Shown here one piece after another: positions 19,824-30,309 of a DNA stretch of 64,000 bases. The number at the start of each line of letters is the position of its first letter. Within the stretch, counting starts at the first letter, position 1. Under the pieces are notes generated by a model. The model did no database searches. It was not told the origin of the DNA and saw only the letters and a program-made list of their open reading frames with translations. The stretch is from Onchidella celtica (lineage: Eukaryota > Mollusca > Gastropoda > Systellommatophora > Onchidiidae): the NCBI GenBank assembly GCA_963931925.1, contig OZ007580.1, forward strand, positions 8,373,134-8,437,133, written 5' to 3'. The translations under genes were made by a program, and so were the position numbers.

Positions 19824-22698
19824 CATAATTATGAAAGTCCTGTGCATTAGAGGAACACTCTGGCGTGAATAAATAAATAAACAAATAAACGAACGAACAT
19901 GGTATTTTTGTTAATCTTAGCTTTGGAATGACATGTTATAATTATTCAAAATGTTTTCTCGACAGGCTGTTATTGAAGGCAAGAAAGTGGTTACTGGTGC
20001 TGTGTGTTGGATCGCCATGAAAGTAAACTCAGTATCGACAATGATGCAGAGGAGAGAGACAGTTTAAAGTACAACCAGAATAAAATTTTCATGCAATATT
20101 AAAAGCTAGCACATGCGCTTATTTTACACAACTTTAGGTCCCGCATAATTATATGAAGTGTTTATGAGGCAGCAGGCCTAGTACAAGATTCTTTCGTTCC
20201 AGACCTGTTTCAGGATTTTTAGTATTCTCCGGATGTAAACAGTATTCAGAGGGCCGGAAACTGGGTCAGCCGTGTTGACTGCAGCATTCGACAGCTCTTT
20301 TGCGGTGGAATTGCTCTCTTGGGATTTTGGCACCAGTAATAACAAAAGTCATTCTCTGCCAGCAGTGCCCGAGGTTGTCCGTTGAGCTGCAGTGCAGATT
20401 ACTGGATTTCGAGGGAGAATATCGTTTCATTCCACATCGCAGCCGTAAGTAGAGAGCGAGTCCGCCGTTCGTGTCATCAGTGAAAGGCTGTGTTTGTCTA
20501 ATGTTATGGCATCGACGAGAGCTTCTACTAGTCTAGTGTTCTAAATCTCTAGATCTAGAATCTGTTCAACCTGTTTCTGTCGTTGATTTAGAAATGAGAC
20601 CTTCGCACTTGCTGCGAGATTAAATAAAGGGCTTGTGGCTCGTATCACGCTCAGTAATATGTTGTTCCAGACTGGGTAATCACATCGGACTGTCAAATTA
20701 TGCCATCTAGACAGGATCTAGACCTCTAGATCTTACATTAAAGTGTTATTAAAGTACATTAAAGCTAGATCTAGGCCTACTGCTGTTTTGAATTTGACGG
20801 TCTATTTAGATTAAATTTGTGTTTGCAGGTGTGGGGCAATTCTTTTTGAGTCACACACGAGGGATACTATTTATAAAGGAAGTGACTTCAGGACCGTCTG
20901 TGAGCAGGGGATCACCCCCAACCCCCCCACACACACACACCTGCAAGTCGGCCCTCTAGTCTAGAAAGACTAGATGGATGTTTTTATAGTTTTTAAAGTT
21001 AATGTGCAGCTCACGAATTTTTAAATACTCACAACATGAAATATGTGCCCGTCTAAAGTTGTGCAATTCATATAGGCCTTTAGTAGGCCTATTCCTTCCG
21101 AAAGTGTCGCTAAGGTTACATGTAGTAGGCCTAGATCTAAGTGAAAGTGGTCTGTCATGCCTTTCAGTTTCACTCAGCTGGTTTGGGGGGCTGTTTAACC
21201 TTTGATCCCATTTGTCAGTTTGATAGTATGATAGCATCATTCTGGGCATATCATAGAATTAAATAAAAGTATTTGTAAACAGGGTGACTGCTGTGCTTTG
21301 ACGGACAAGGTCAGATGTTAATAAAATTATAGTTATAATAATATAGGGCCTACTTGATTTTTGGTGTGCACAGTGAGTGTTTGCAATTTTTAACCCTTAG
21401 ACCTGTGGGAGGCCATTATATTGGCCTCCTCTCACAAAACGTGAGGTATGTGAAGCCAATACTGTGGCCAGCATTTTGCAAACCAAGTCCTGTGGGAGGG
21501 CAATTTATTGTTTAGCAACGCTGCTCCTCATGTTTTGTTTATTCGGTTGCTGCGACTATCATTTTTTTTTCACACTTGACTAGTTAGTTTCGCTTGTTTG
21601 TCTATCCTGTCACCCGTACTAAGTCTAACAAAGTGGTAACGTCGTATTGCATTTATTACAATGCAGCTGTTCGTAACTATTCAATGTACTCATGCACAAT
21701 AGCAATTTTAGTATTGACCATCTGAAGTTTGAACTGGGGAAAACTTTAAGGAAACTTTTGACTTTGATGCTGGTAGTGGTCTACATGTATGTGAAATGAG
21801 AAGAAAGATGCCAACTGCATATATTTGAGAAACCGTTCCATGTCTCCAATAATGAATTCCAATGTAAAACTAGGGCATGCTGCATAATGGCGTCTTTCGG
21901 TAGTTTTTTCATCAAGGAAAACTGGGAGCTCAGAAAATGAACAACTTTGCTGTTGGACGTTGTCTTTATTTGGTGTGGTGATTAGAGAGATATATTGTGT
22001 TGTTTTGATTAAACCGCTTTTTAATTTTAGTATACATACTCTACGAGCAGGAAATCAAATCTCTTGCTAAAGGTGTGCTAAGAAAACTAGCATCCTAGAA
22101 GTTGAACCTTTATAGTGGAGGGGGGAGAAGGCATTGCTATGATACATGTGGTTTGTACATTAAGTGCCTGGCTTAAATAATAATTTGTTCACCTGCATGG
22201 CCTGACTTAGGGACAAAAAAAAGTGGAGAGCTCCTGGGAAAAGGGTAACGTGTATTAAACGGCATGTAAATGCAGAAAATTCTTGATTACGGGCCTTCTA
22301 TTTAACAATAGAACTTATTATTATATTATAGTATTTTATCCAAATATCAAAGGGGTCACTTAGGATTTATCCTCCATTATTGCTGTTATTGCGTCCGAAA
22401 GTAAATGTGATACACATGTTCAAAAGGACCCGATTGACCCAACCGCAGAGATTATCGGCAACATGTGAACGATCGGCTGACTGGCTGCTGGCTATCCCTG
22501 CACAGAACATTAGGTGGACGAGTTCACCCAATGCGGGACGAGGGTTAAACATCTGGCTTGGAAAGGACCAAGAGTTAATAAAAATATATGGCCCGGGTAG
22601 ACTCTCTCATTTTAAATAGGATCTAAATAAAAACTGATTGATCTGTTAAATATTTGCCATTAGAAACCAATGCTTTGTCTGTTGATTTAATTTGCTTT
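19824..22698. other. Intergenic, possible weak 5' exon, no ORF supported
   Basis: No coding region is supported. A donor-like GTAAGT at 20445 follows GC-richer sequence and could end a non-coding first exon, but nothing links it to a gene. Several TCTAGATCTAGA-like words lie between 20530 and 20780. An inverted repeat GGAGGCC/GGCCTCC is at 21408-21429, and part of its arm (CCTGTGGGAGG) recurs near 21490. Confidence 0.4.
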
Positions 22699-22731
22699 CA
22701 GGTCAGCTCTTCATCATCATCATTGCCTTTC

Positions 22732-24456
22732 TCACCCTGGATCAGGGTATAGGCCACCAACAAACACTTTCCATCCCTCTCTATCATGGGCCAGTCTCTT
22801 TACATTATTCCAAGTCTTTCCGCTTCGTTGCACATCATTTTCTCTGGCTCTTCTCCACGTTCCGCGCGGCCTTCCTCTTGATCTCTTGCCCTGGGGATTC
22901 CAATCCAATACCTTCTTCGTGATGCTGTTTCCTGGCCTCCTGAGAGTGTGGCCGATCCATCTCCATCGCCTCCTACCAATTTCCTCTCTGACTGGGCTCT
23001 GTCTTGTTCTTTTCCATACAATTTCATTGCTGACCTTGTCTGTCCATCTGATCTTAAGTAGCTTCCTCAAACATCTGTTGATGAAAACTTGGATTCTCTT
23101 TATGCAGGCCTGGGACGCATTCCAAGTCTCACATCCATACAACAGGACTGACTTCACGTTCGAGTTGAATATCCTCAGCTTTGTTTTTAGAGATATATCC
23201 TTGGTTCTCCAAATCTTGCTTAAGGACGTGAAAGCTGCCTGTGCCTTTCCAATTCGTGCTTTGACTTCTGCCTCTGTTCCTCCCTTATTGTCAATGATAC
23301 TACCAAGATAGCAGAAGGACTCTACATCTTCCAGTGGTTGATCTCCTACTCTGACTTGTGCGCTTGGGGGTGCAACAATTTTTAGGACCTTCGACTTCGC
23401 AGGATGTATCCTCAATCCAATAGATTCTGAAATTTTGTTTAGAGCTGTAGTCTTTGCTTGCATCTGGTCGTGTGTGTGCGACAATAGTGCCAAGTCATCT
23501 GCAAAATCTAGATCGTCCAGCTGTGTCCATGGGGTCCATTGTATGCCATTTCTTCCTCCACTGGTGGTTTCTTTCATAAGCCAATCAATCACCAGGACAA
23601 ACAGAAATGGGGACAGCAAACAACCCTGCCTAACCCCAGTCTTGATATCAAAGCTGTCAGTAAGCTCGCCATCGTGTACGACTCTGCAACTTGTCCCGTC
23701 GTACATGCTCTTGATAAGGTTCACCATCTTCTCTGGGATTCCATAATGTCTCAATATTCTCCACAGTGTTTCTCTATCGATGCTATCAAAGGCCTTCTCG
23801 TAGTCAAGGAAGTTCACTATCAGTTGGGAGTTCCACTCTAGCGACTGCTCTACTATGATTCTCAGCGTGGCGATCTGGTCGGTGGTTGATCGATTACTCC
23901 TGAAACCAGCTTGCTCCTCACGAAGTTTTGGGTCTGTTGCATTCTGTATTCGCTTGAGAATAATCCGGTTGAAAACCTTTCCTGGGATGGAGAGAAGTGT
24001 AATTCCTCTGTAGTTACTACAATTGCTGAGGTCCCCTTTTTTTGGAAGCTTCACGAGGTGTCCTTCCTTCCAGTCCTTTGGAAACTTGCCTCCGGTCCAA
24101 ATCCTCGAGAATAGTGAGTGCAGACCCTCTGCAGCCCCAGCAGCATCTGCCTTCAGCGCCTCTGGTGGGATCTGATCTGGTCCAGCTGCCTTGCCTCGAT
24201 TTAACTGCTTTATGGCATCATTAATCTCTGCTTTAGTCGGAGGGTCACAACTGATCGGTAAATCATTTCTTGCGGGTAGAATGTCGGGTGGGTTGCTTGG
24301 TGGAGGTCTGTTCAAGAGGCTGTTAAAATGTTCTATCCATCTTTTTGCCTGAGCTTCCTTTCCAAAAATAGCCTTCCTGTTGTAATCCTTGACAGGAACT
24401 TCAGGTTTTCCATATTTTCCAGCAAGAGTCTTTGTAGTCTGGTAGAGGATCCTCAT
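22732..24456 (-). CDS. Reverse transcriptase part of element A
   Basis: This is the 3' part of an RTE-like ORF2: reverse transcriptase with GITLLSIPGKV, EEQAGFR, DYEKAFDSI, GVRQGCLLSP and the catalytic DFADDLALLSH. After it comes the family's C-terminal region with LLYGCETW and RWRWIGHTLRR through RGRPRGTWRR. It ends PDPG at a TGA (22732-22734) right next to the 3' triplet tail. The frame also runs a few codons upstream into element B, so an ATG there (24465) belongs to B and is not A's start. The rest of A's coding region resumes at 27770. Confidence 0.9.
   Translation of the reverse strand: MRILYQTTKTLAGKYGKPEVPVKDYNRKAIFGKEAQAKRWIEHFNSLLNRPPPSNPPDILPARNDLPISCDPPTKAEINDAIKQLNRGKAAGPDQIPPEALKADAAGAAEGLHSLFSRIWTGGKFPKDWKEGHLVKLPKKGDLSNCSNYRGITLLSIPGKVFNRIILKRIQNATDPKLREEQAGFRSNRSTTDQIATLRIIVEQSLEWNSQLIVNFLDYEKAFDSIDRETLWRILRHYGIPEKMVNLIKSMYDGTSCRVVHDGELTDSFDIKTGVRQGCLLSPFLFVLVIDWLMKETTSGGRNGIQWTPWTQLDDLDFADDLALLSHTHDQMQAKTTALNKISESIGLRIHPAKSKVLKIVAPPSAQVRVGDQPLEDVESFCYLGSIIDNKGGTEAEVKARIGKAQAAFTSLSKIWRTKDISLKTKLRIFNSNVKSVLLYGCETWNASQACIKRIQVFINRCLRKLLKIRWTDKVSNEIVWKRTRQSPVREEIGRRRWRWIGHTLRRPGNSITKKVLDWNPQGKRSRGRPRGTWRRARENDVQRSGKTWNNVKRLAHDREGWKVFVGGLYPDPG
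24442..24456. repeat. Target site duplication of element B, left copy
   Basis: GTAGAGGATCCTCAT, identical to 27770-27784. The core GAGGATCCTC is itself palindromic. Confidence 0.93.
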
Positions 24457-24668
24457 CTGCTCCAATTGTTCATGCCTTGACGTGGAGGAGTGGCTTGCGT
24501 GTCCCAGTGATCCCAGGAGCTAAGCAAGCGGAGGCCTCGTGCCCCTGATAGCTTTAAGCAAGCTGGACAGGTCATGGGGGAAGGACCAGACAAGATTGAA
24601 CAGACCGGCCCTCCAGGTTCGGGGGTTGGGCGTAGGGCTAACAACCCTACCCTGAAATCCTTGTTGGG
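24457..24668 (+). promoter_or_regulatory. 5' leader of element B
   Basis: GC-richer than its surroundings. It ends in a stretch with GGTTCGGGGGTTGGGCGTAG, where GTAGGG (24632-24637) pairs with CCCTAC (24645-24650) over a 7-nt loop. In non-LTR elements the promoter usually lies inside this region. Confidence 0.55.
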
Positions 24669-27600
24669 GTGACCTTACTTGGAGAAACAAAAATCGTTAC
24701 GGAAACAGCAACATGGAAAAACCAACGTTCTGGATGTGATGGACCTGAGTACCTCGCGACTCGTATGAATGCAAGTAGTGAAAGCCGAAAGGAAACTGCT
24801 AGCAGGATGAAGGAGGAACTGAACACCGCCAAAACCAAGACCAGGATTGGATACTGGAATGTTAGAACAATGTATGAATCGGGTAAGTTAGCACAAGTAA
24901 CATCAGAGATGAGGCGCTACAACCTACACATCCTGGGTGTAAGTGAGAGCAGATGGACTGGATCTGGAAGGATCAAAACATCCACTGGAGAAACCGTTCT
25001 CTACTCTGGAAGAGAGGATGACCAACATCATGAAGGAGTAGCCATCATCCTAAAGAAAGGACTGGACAAATGCTTGTTGGAGTGGAAACCAGTCAATAGC
25101 AGACTGATGAGGATGAGGATGAAAGGACGACACACAAACATCACTGTCATCCAATGTTATGCACCAACCAACGAAAACGACAACACAGACAAAGACGACT
25201 TTTATGAACAACTCCAGGGGGAAATGAACATGACGCCACGGCATGATCTCATCATTGTCATGGGAGACCTCAATGCTAAGGTAGGTAAAGATGATATAAA
25301 TTATGAAAGAGTAATGGGAAAACATGGAACTGGAACAAGGAATGACAATGGAGAAAGGCTTGTGGATTTTTGTGCCTTGAACAACTTAGTTATCGGAGGG
25401 ACCCTTTTCACACACAGAGAAATTCACAAACTCACATGGAATTCTCCAAATGGAAGAGACAAGAACCAAATAGACCATTTGATGATCAACGGTATGTGGA
25501 AACGATCCCTTCTAGATGTGAAAGTGAAAAGAGGAGCTGACGTAGCCAGCGACCACCATCTAGTGGCAGCACTTATCAAAATTAAACTGAACAAGACCGG
25601 AATCAAGACATCAAAGCAAAGACACCTTAATATTCAGAAACTGAGAGATGCAAGTGTTAGAAATGCCTTCAACATACAAGTCAAGAACCGATTCCAGGCT
25701 CTACGAGAGTCTGATAAGAACAACCCTAATGAAAGAGGAATCGATTCAGAGTGGAAAAGAGTAACTACAGTGTACACAGAGAGCAGTGTAGCCTGCCTTG
25801 GATTTAATGAGAAAGGGAAAAGCAAGGAGTGGATCCAACAAAGAACATGGGATGTGATCGAGGAGAGGAAAGTCATGAAAAAGAAACTCCTACAAGTGAA
25901 ATCGGAAAGGCTGAAAGAGAGGTACCAACATAGCTACACAGAGTTAAATAAGAAAGTGAAGAGACTAGTAAAGAAAGATAAACGAGAAGCCATGGAACAG
26001 CTAGCGGCAGATGCGGAGGAGGCAGCAGCAAGAGGAGAACAGGGTAAGCTCCACAAGATCACTAAGCGCATTTGTGGCAAGTACGGTGGAAGACCAAGTG
26101 TTCCAATCAAAGACAAGAATGGGAAACTACTGACTACAGAACGAGAACAGGATACACGCTGGACAGAGCACTTTCAGGAATTACTAAACCGGCCACCACC
26201 TGAAGATAGAATAATAATACAAGATGCTGCTGAAGACCTTGACATCAACATAGATCCACCAAAGAAAGAAGAGATAGTGGCAGCAATAAAGAGCCTAAAA
26301 AACAGCAAAGCCCCAGGAAAAGACAACTTGACTGCAGAACTGTTCAAAGCAGATCCGGATCAGTCAGCCACCATCCTTCAGCCACTGTTCACAGCTATCT
26401 GGGAAGCAGAAGCAGTACCAAAGAGCTGGAATGAAGGCAGAATAGTGAAAATACCCAAGAAAGGAGCACTCAGCGATTGCAACAACTGGCGTGGTATCAC
26501 TCTCCTTTCTATACCCAGCAAAATCCTTGCCAAGATCATTGTGCAACGTATGTCAGATGCTGTGGACAAGACACTGAGAAAGGAACAGGCCGGATTCCGA
26601 AAGGGGAAAGGATGCATTGACCAGATCTTCACACTCCGAAACATAGAACAGTGTTCAGAATGGCAAAGGCAGCTCTATGTGAACTTCGTTGACTTCGAAA
26701 AGGCCTTCGACAGCATCCACAGAGAGAGTATATGGCGCATTCTTCGGCACTATGGGATTCCCAGCAAGCTTGTTGAACTCATCAAAAGCTTTTACAAGAA
26801 CTTCAGTTGCAGTGTCGGAAACAGTGATGCATCCTTTGAAGTGAAAACTGGTGTACGGCAAGGATGTGTGATGTCAACAATTTTGTTTAACCTCGTAATC
26901 GACTGGATCATGCGGAAAACTACAGAGGATGCACCAAGAGGCATCAGATGGACACTCTTCGACAACCTAGAGGATTTGGACTTTGCGGATGACCTTGCGC
27001 TATTGTCACATAGTCACCAACACATGCAAGATAAGACGCAGAGACTACATAATTTTGGATGCAAAGTAGGCCTTCGGATTAGCCAGAAGAAGACAGAGAT
27101 TATGACCCTAAATGTAGACACTCCAGCACCAGTGCAAGTAGATGACAAGAACCTCACCACGACGGACAAATTTAAATACCTTGGTAGCATTATCAGACCA
27201 GAGGGTGGCACAAAGGAGGACATCCAAAGTAGGCTGGGAAATGCAAGGGCTGTCTTTCAAAGTATGAGCAACATCTGGAAATCGACACAATACGGCATCA
27301 ACACCAAGATCAGACTGTACCAAAGCTGTGTCCTATCCACACTTCTGTATGGATCAGAGTGTTGGCGAATGACAGAAGGTGACCTCGCCAAGTTGTCTTC
27401 CTTCCACACCACATGTCTTCGTAGGATTCTCCGCATCTTTTGGCCAAACAAGATTTCTAATCAGGAACTACTAAGGCGATGCAAGCAAGAAGAAATAGCC
27501 AACATCATCACGAAGAGACGATGGAGATGGCTTGGACACGTGCTGCGAAAGGAAGCAAATTTTATAACCAAAACAGCACTTCAGTGGACACCGGAGGGAC

Positions 27601-27764
27601 GGCGCAAGCGAGGCAGACCCAAGGCAACCTGGCGGAGAACAATCGAGGCAGAGATGAAATCCTTCAATCACTCATGGGGAACTCTCGCAAAGATGGCCCA
27701 GGACAGACAGGGCTGGAGATCCTTTGTTGCTGCCCTAAGCACCAGTGGGTGCAACAGGAAATAG
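24669..27764 (+). CDS. Endonuclease/reverse transcriptase of element B (intact)
   Basis: This 1031-residue protein nicks target DNA and reverse-transcribes its own RNA. Residues ~57-300 are an APE-type endonuclease: IGYWNVRTMYESGKL, GVSESRWTGSG, QCYAPTNEND, MGDLNAKVG, NQIDHLMING and SDHHLVAA give the expected catalytic series. A basic linker of about 200 residues follows. Reverse transcriptase occupies ~520-800 with GITLLSIPSKI, KEQAGFRKGK, DFEKAFDSI, GVRQGCVMS and catalytic DFADDLALLSH. The C-terminus has LLYGSECW and RRWRWLGHVLRK then GRPKATWRR. The same architecture is seen in element A at clearly different sequence, so they are separate families. Stop TAG at 27762-27764. Confidence 0.95.
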   Translation: MTLLGETKIVTETATWKNQRSGCDGPEYLATRMNASSESRKETASRMKEELNTAKTKTRIGYWNVRTMYESGKLAQVTSEMRRYNLHILGVSESRWTGSGRIKTSTGETVLYSGREDDQHHEGVAIILKKGLDKCLLEWKPVNSRLMRMRMKGRHTNITVIQCYAPTNENDNTDKDDFYEQLQGEMNMTPRHDLIIVMGDLNAKVGKDDINYERVMGKHGTGTRNDNGERLVDFCALNNLVIGGTLFTHREIHKLTWNSPNGRDKNQIDHLMINGMWKRSLLDVKVKRGADVASDHHLVAALIKIKLNKTGIKTSKQRHLNIQKLRDASVRNAFNIQVKNRFQALRESDKNNPNERGIDSEWKRVTTVYTESSVACLGFNEKGKSKEWIQQRTWDVIEERKVMKKKLLQVKSERLKERYQHSYTELNKKVKRLVKKDKREAMEQLAADAEEAAARGEQGKLHKITKRICGKYGGRPSVPIKDKNGKLLTTEREQDTRWTEHFQELLNRPPPEDRIIIQDAAEDLDINIDPPKKEEIVAAIKSLKNSKAPGKDNLTAELFKADPDQSATILQPLFTAIWEAEAVPKSWNEGRIVKIPKKGALSDCNNWRGITLLSIPSKILAKIIVQRMSDAVDKTLRKEQAGFRKGKGCIDQIFTLRNIEQCSEWQRQLYVNFVDFEKAFDSIHRESIWRILRHYGIPSKLVELIKSFYKNFSCSVGNSDASFEVKTGVRQGCVMSTILFNLVIDWIMRKTTEDAPRGIRWTLFDNLEDLDFADDLALLSHSHQHMQDKTQRLHNFGCKVGLRISQKKTEIMTLNVDTPAPVQVDDKNLTTTDKFKYLGSIIRPEGGTKEDIQSRLGNARAVFQSMSNIWKSTQYGINTKIRLYQSCVLSTLLYGSECWRMTEGDLAKLSSFHTTCLRRILRIFWPNKISNQELLRRCKQEEIANIITKRRWRWLGHVLRKEANFITKTALQWTPEGRRKRGRPKATWRRTIEAEMKSFNHSWGTLAKMAQDRQGWRSFVAALSTSGCNRK

Positions 27765-27769
27765 TAGTA

Positions 27770-27784
27770 GTAGAGGATCCTCAT
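27770..27784. repeat. Target site duplication of element B, right copy
   Basis: Identical to 24442-24456. The boundary with the TAG tail is ambiguous by a few bases. Confidence 0.93.
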
Positions 27785-28333
27785 GTGTCCTCCTGTTGCT
27801 GCCTTCTCTGCTTTCTCTGCTAACATTCCTATAAACTCCTCTTTGTCTTTTTTAATTGATTTTTTGACCTCTTTAGCTGATGCTCGGTACTCTTCCTGGT
27901 TACCAACTCTTGAGCTTCTTGTACGACTTGCATTTACCTGTTCTTTTAGGTCTCTTCTTATCCTTATCAAGTCCAGTGATTTTTGACTGATCCATTCCTT
28001 GTGTTCCACTTTCTTTTCCCCAAGAACATCCTGGCATGTCGATGTAAATACTCCTTTTACCTTAGCCCAGTGAGTCTCCAAATCTACTGTCTCTTCGAGG
28101 TCAACAAGGGGTTTGAATCTATTCCTCAGTGTCAGCTGGAACTCTTCCTTCTTGTCTCCATCCAGAAGGCTCACTTGAAACTTTCTCCTCTTTGTTCCTG
28201 CTCTGGTACCTTGTTTCTTGAGGCGGAGTTTGAGTCTTGCCAGCAGCATGTGATGGTCAGATCCAACATCAGCTCCTCTCTGTACTATGACATCCTCCAG
28301 TGAGCGTCTGAATCGTCGGGTGATGCAAAAGTG
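27770..28333 (-). CDS. Upstream coding fragment of element A (endonuclease end and linker)
   Basis: The minus-strand frame carries the end of an APE-type endonuclease (SLEDVIVQRGADVGSDHHML) and the basic linker that leads to reverse transcriptase. It then runs into the target duplication (MRILY), which repeats at 24442-24456. The part past that, toward 27668, is element B read backwards. The protein starts mid-domain because A is 5'-truncated at 28333, so the ATG at 28249 is not a true start. Confidence 0.85.
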
Positions 28334-28346
28334 CAGGTCAGCTCTT

Positions 28347-30304
28347 GAACTGTTATAAATGTTTCCTGAGCTGCAGTATAAAATTAAGTCTTATGCACTA
28401 TTTAGCTGGCATTTCTCATAGACTTTACGAACATATTATTTTTTTATTGTATGCTTCTTTTTTTTTTTTTTGAATACTAGTAGAGAACCCACAACTTCAT
28501 AGGCCAAGGACAAACATTTTTACTCACCCTTTATCTCTTTGTCTTGTTTTGATCGGTGTTGTTTTCTCCTTCTCCCCAGTCCCTCCTTTTCTATCCGCCC
28601 TGCCCCATCTAATTAATTTTCAAGCCGGACTGTTATCAAATACTGCGTCAAATACTCCGATGGACTGGGCTTATTGAAGGGAACCAAAAAAGTTCATTGT
28701 ATTTTACCATCATAACAACTTTTTTAAAAGATTGGCTGAAACTTCAATGAACACAGTACTAGTAGTTCGATGCAAAAACGATTGGGTTAAATTATTAATT
28801 TGGCATCTCAAAAAATTAAATTCATAATTTTTGAAACTGTTATTCAAGCTGTAGTGTTGAGCAAAAAAAGTGGCCAAATTGCACCGTAATGAAATACTCC
28901 TGCCACTAATTTTTTTTGTAATAAGATTAATTCCATTGATGGCTGTAAAGCCATAAAGGCATAACTTTTTAACTACTGCACTTAAAGGCTTGCCCAGCAC
29001 TGGTTTAGAGTACGTTAGAATTTTGTAAACTCCTCAAGGCTTTTTGCCCTGCTCAAAGATAAAAGCTAATAGTGATGGATTTTTTAATTTTTTTTTGTAG
29101 CCTAGATGTTGCCTATGTAATTATTGTAATGGGACTCTCTACTATGTATTTTTTCTTTTAGTCTTATGATATCAGCAATTTCAAAGTTCAGCATTGGATT
29201 TCTATTGTCCAGACTCAATGTCTGCATGCCTTAAGTCAACAGTCACAAAGGTTCTGTAACTTTTATTTGCTGGTTTGCTTTTTCTGTTCAGTGTGATAAT
29301 ACCAGAGCCCAAATTTGTTTCAATACCAATAGATGTCCTGTTTCACGAATGGTCAAGAACAAGAGTAGGCCTACCACTTGAGGGAGATACAGGAATTAGT
29401 GCGAAAAAGTTGGGTTAGGAAGTTCAACATCACTGACTTATCCAAGCCCCCGTGTAGCCTAACCCCTTGGTCAGGACTTTTGAAGGAACAATTTTACATC
29501 TCTCTCACATAGCCACCTTCCCAAAACAAAAAATGCAGTGATTACCACACCTTGAGATAACTGAATTGGGCACATTATTTAATGGATTCTGATTGGCCTC
29601 TGCTAATTATTCAGTGATGAGTTTTTTTTTGTTGTTGTTGTTTGTTTTGGTCCCGAGCTCGTGTATACGATAAAGAAAGAATTGCTGTGGTAGGAACATT
29701 TCTGAGGCATGGAGCATGAAGTTGAATTGAGCAGTCAGTTGTGTTCACTGTTCAGCTACATTTTCACTATTCGGCTTCACTTGAAAACAAAAAAGTATCC
29801 CTATAAGTTATAGTATAACCAAAGCACTTCCAAAAGGACAAAAAAACAAACAAACTTGTTCTGGCATAGACCCTCTCCTGAGTTCAAATTAGTCAGCAGG
29901 AAGCAATGTTCGTGTTTAAAATACGTCAAACTTTTTATAATTAATACTGATACATTAATATTATAATAAACAAATATAGTGATATCACGAATCATCATCC
30001 TATATCGTCACACATTGGCAGTGTGCGTGTTTAGAATTAATAAAGAAGTGTTTATCCGCCAATACTGGTGAATAAAATTTCCTCTATGGTATATTTTATT
30101 CGCCATCTGACTAGATTTTGTGTGGCGAGTGATTTTCCCTGGTTTGAACCCTTCTCTGTCCTCACTTGTTCCGTTCAGCCTGATCAACATTCATATGCTG
30201 TGCACGTATTGAAAACGATGGCATGAAATTGGAGAAACTTTTCTGAATAAAATGGAATTTCATTGATTAAATGGATACGAAGTATTTATTCACAGACATC
30301 TGCA
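28347..30304. other. Intergenic, no feature recognised
   Basis: AT-rich with several T-runs. Short reading frames only. No domain or named repeat seen. Confidence 0.5.
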
Positions 30305-30309
30305 AATAC

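Larger units (their letters stand above)
24457..27769 (+). mobile_element. Full-length RTE-like non-LTR retrotransposon B
   Basis: A 3313-bp element on the plus strand inserted in element A. It is bounded by 15-bp duplications GTAGAGGATCCTCAT (24442-24456 and 27770-27784). It has a 212-bp 5' leader, one long intact ORF (24669-27764) and a 3' end that is only a few TAG triplets after the stop. One ORF with endonuclease plus reverse transcriptase, almost no 3' UTR and a triplet tail fit the RTE group; I have not placed it more finely. It is complete and uninterrupted, so it may be active. Confidence 0.92.
22712..28333 (-). mobile_element. Non-LTR retrotransposon A, 5'-truncated and split by element B
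   Basis: The outer element reads on the minus strand and is flanked by the 13-bp target duplication CAGGTCAGCTCTT (22699-22711 and 28334-28346). Its 5' end is cut inside the endonuclease domain, the usual result of incomplete reverse transcription. Its 3' end is a short ATG-type triplet repeat (22712-22723) just after the stop codon, as in RTE-like elements. Element B occupies 24457-27769 within it. Apart from that, A's frame is open on both sides, so A was still young when B landed. Confidence 0.9.

Noticed and set aside
24465..24465. ATG at 24465 as the true start of element A's protein
   Set aside because: It lies in element B's 5' end; A's frame really continues from 27770 before the insertion.
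25050..27671. Minus-strand reading frames of 60-91 codons inside element B
   Set aside because: Shadows of the 1031-codon plus-strand ORF.
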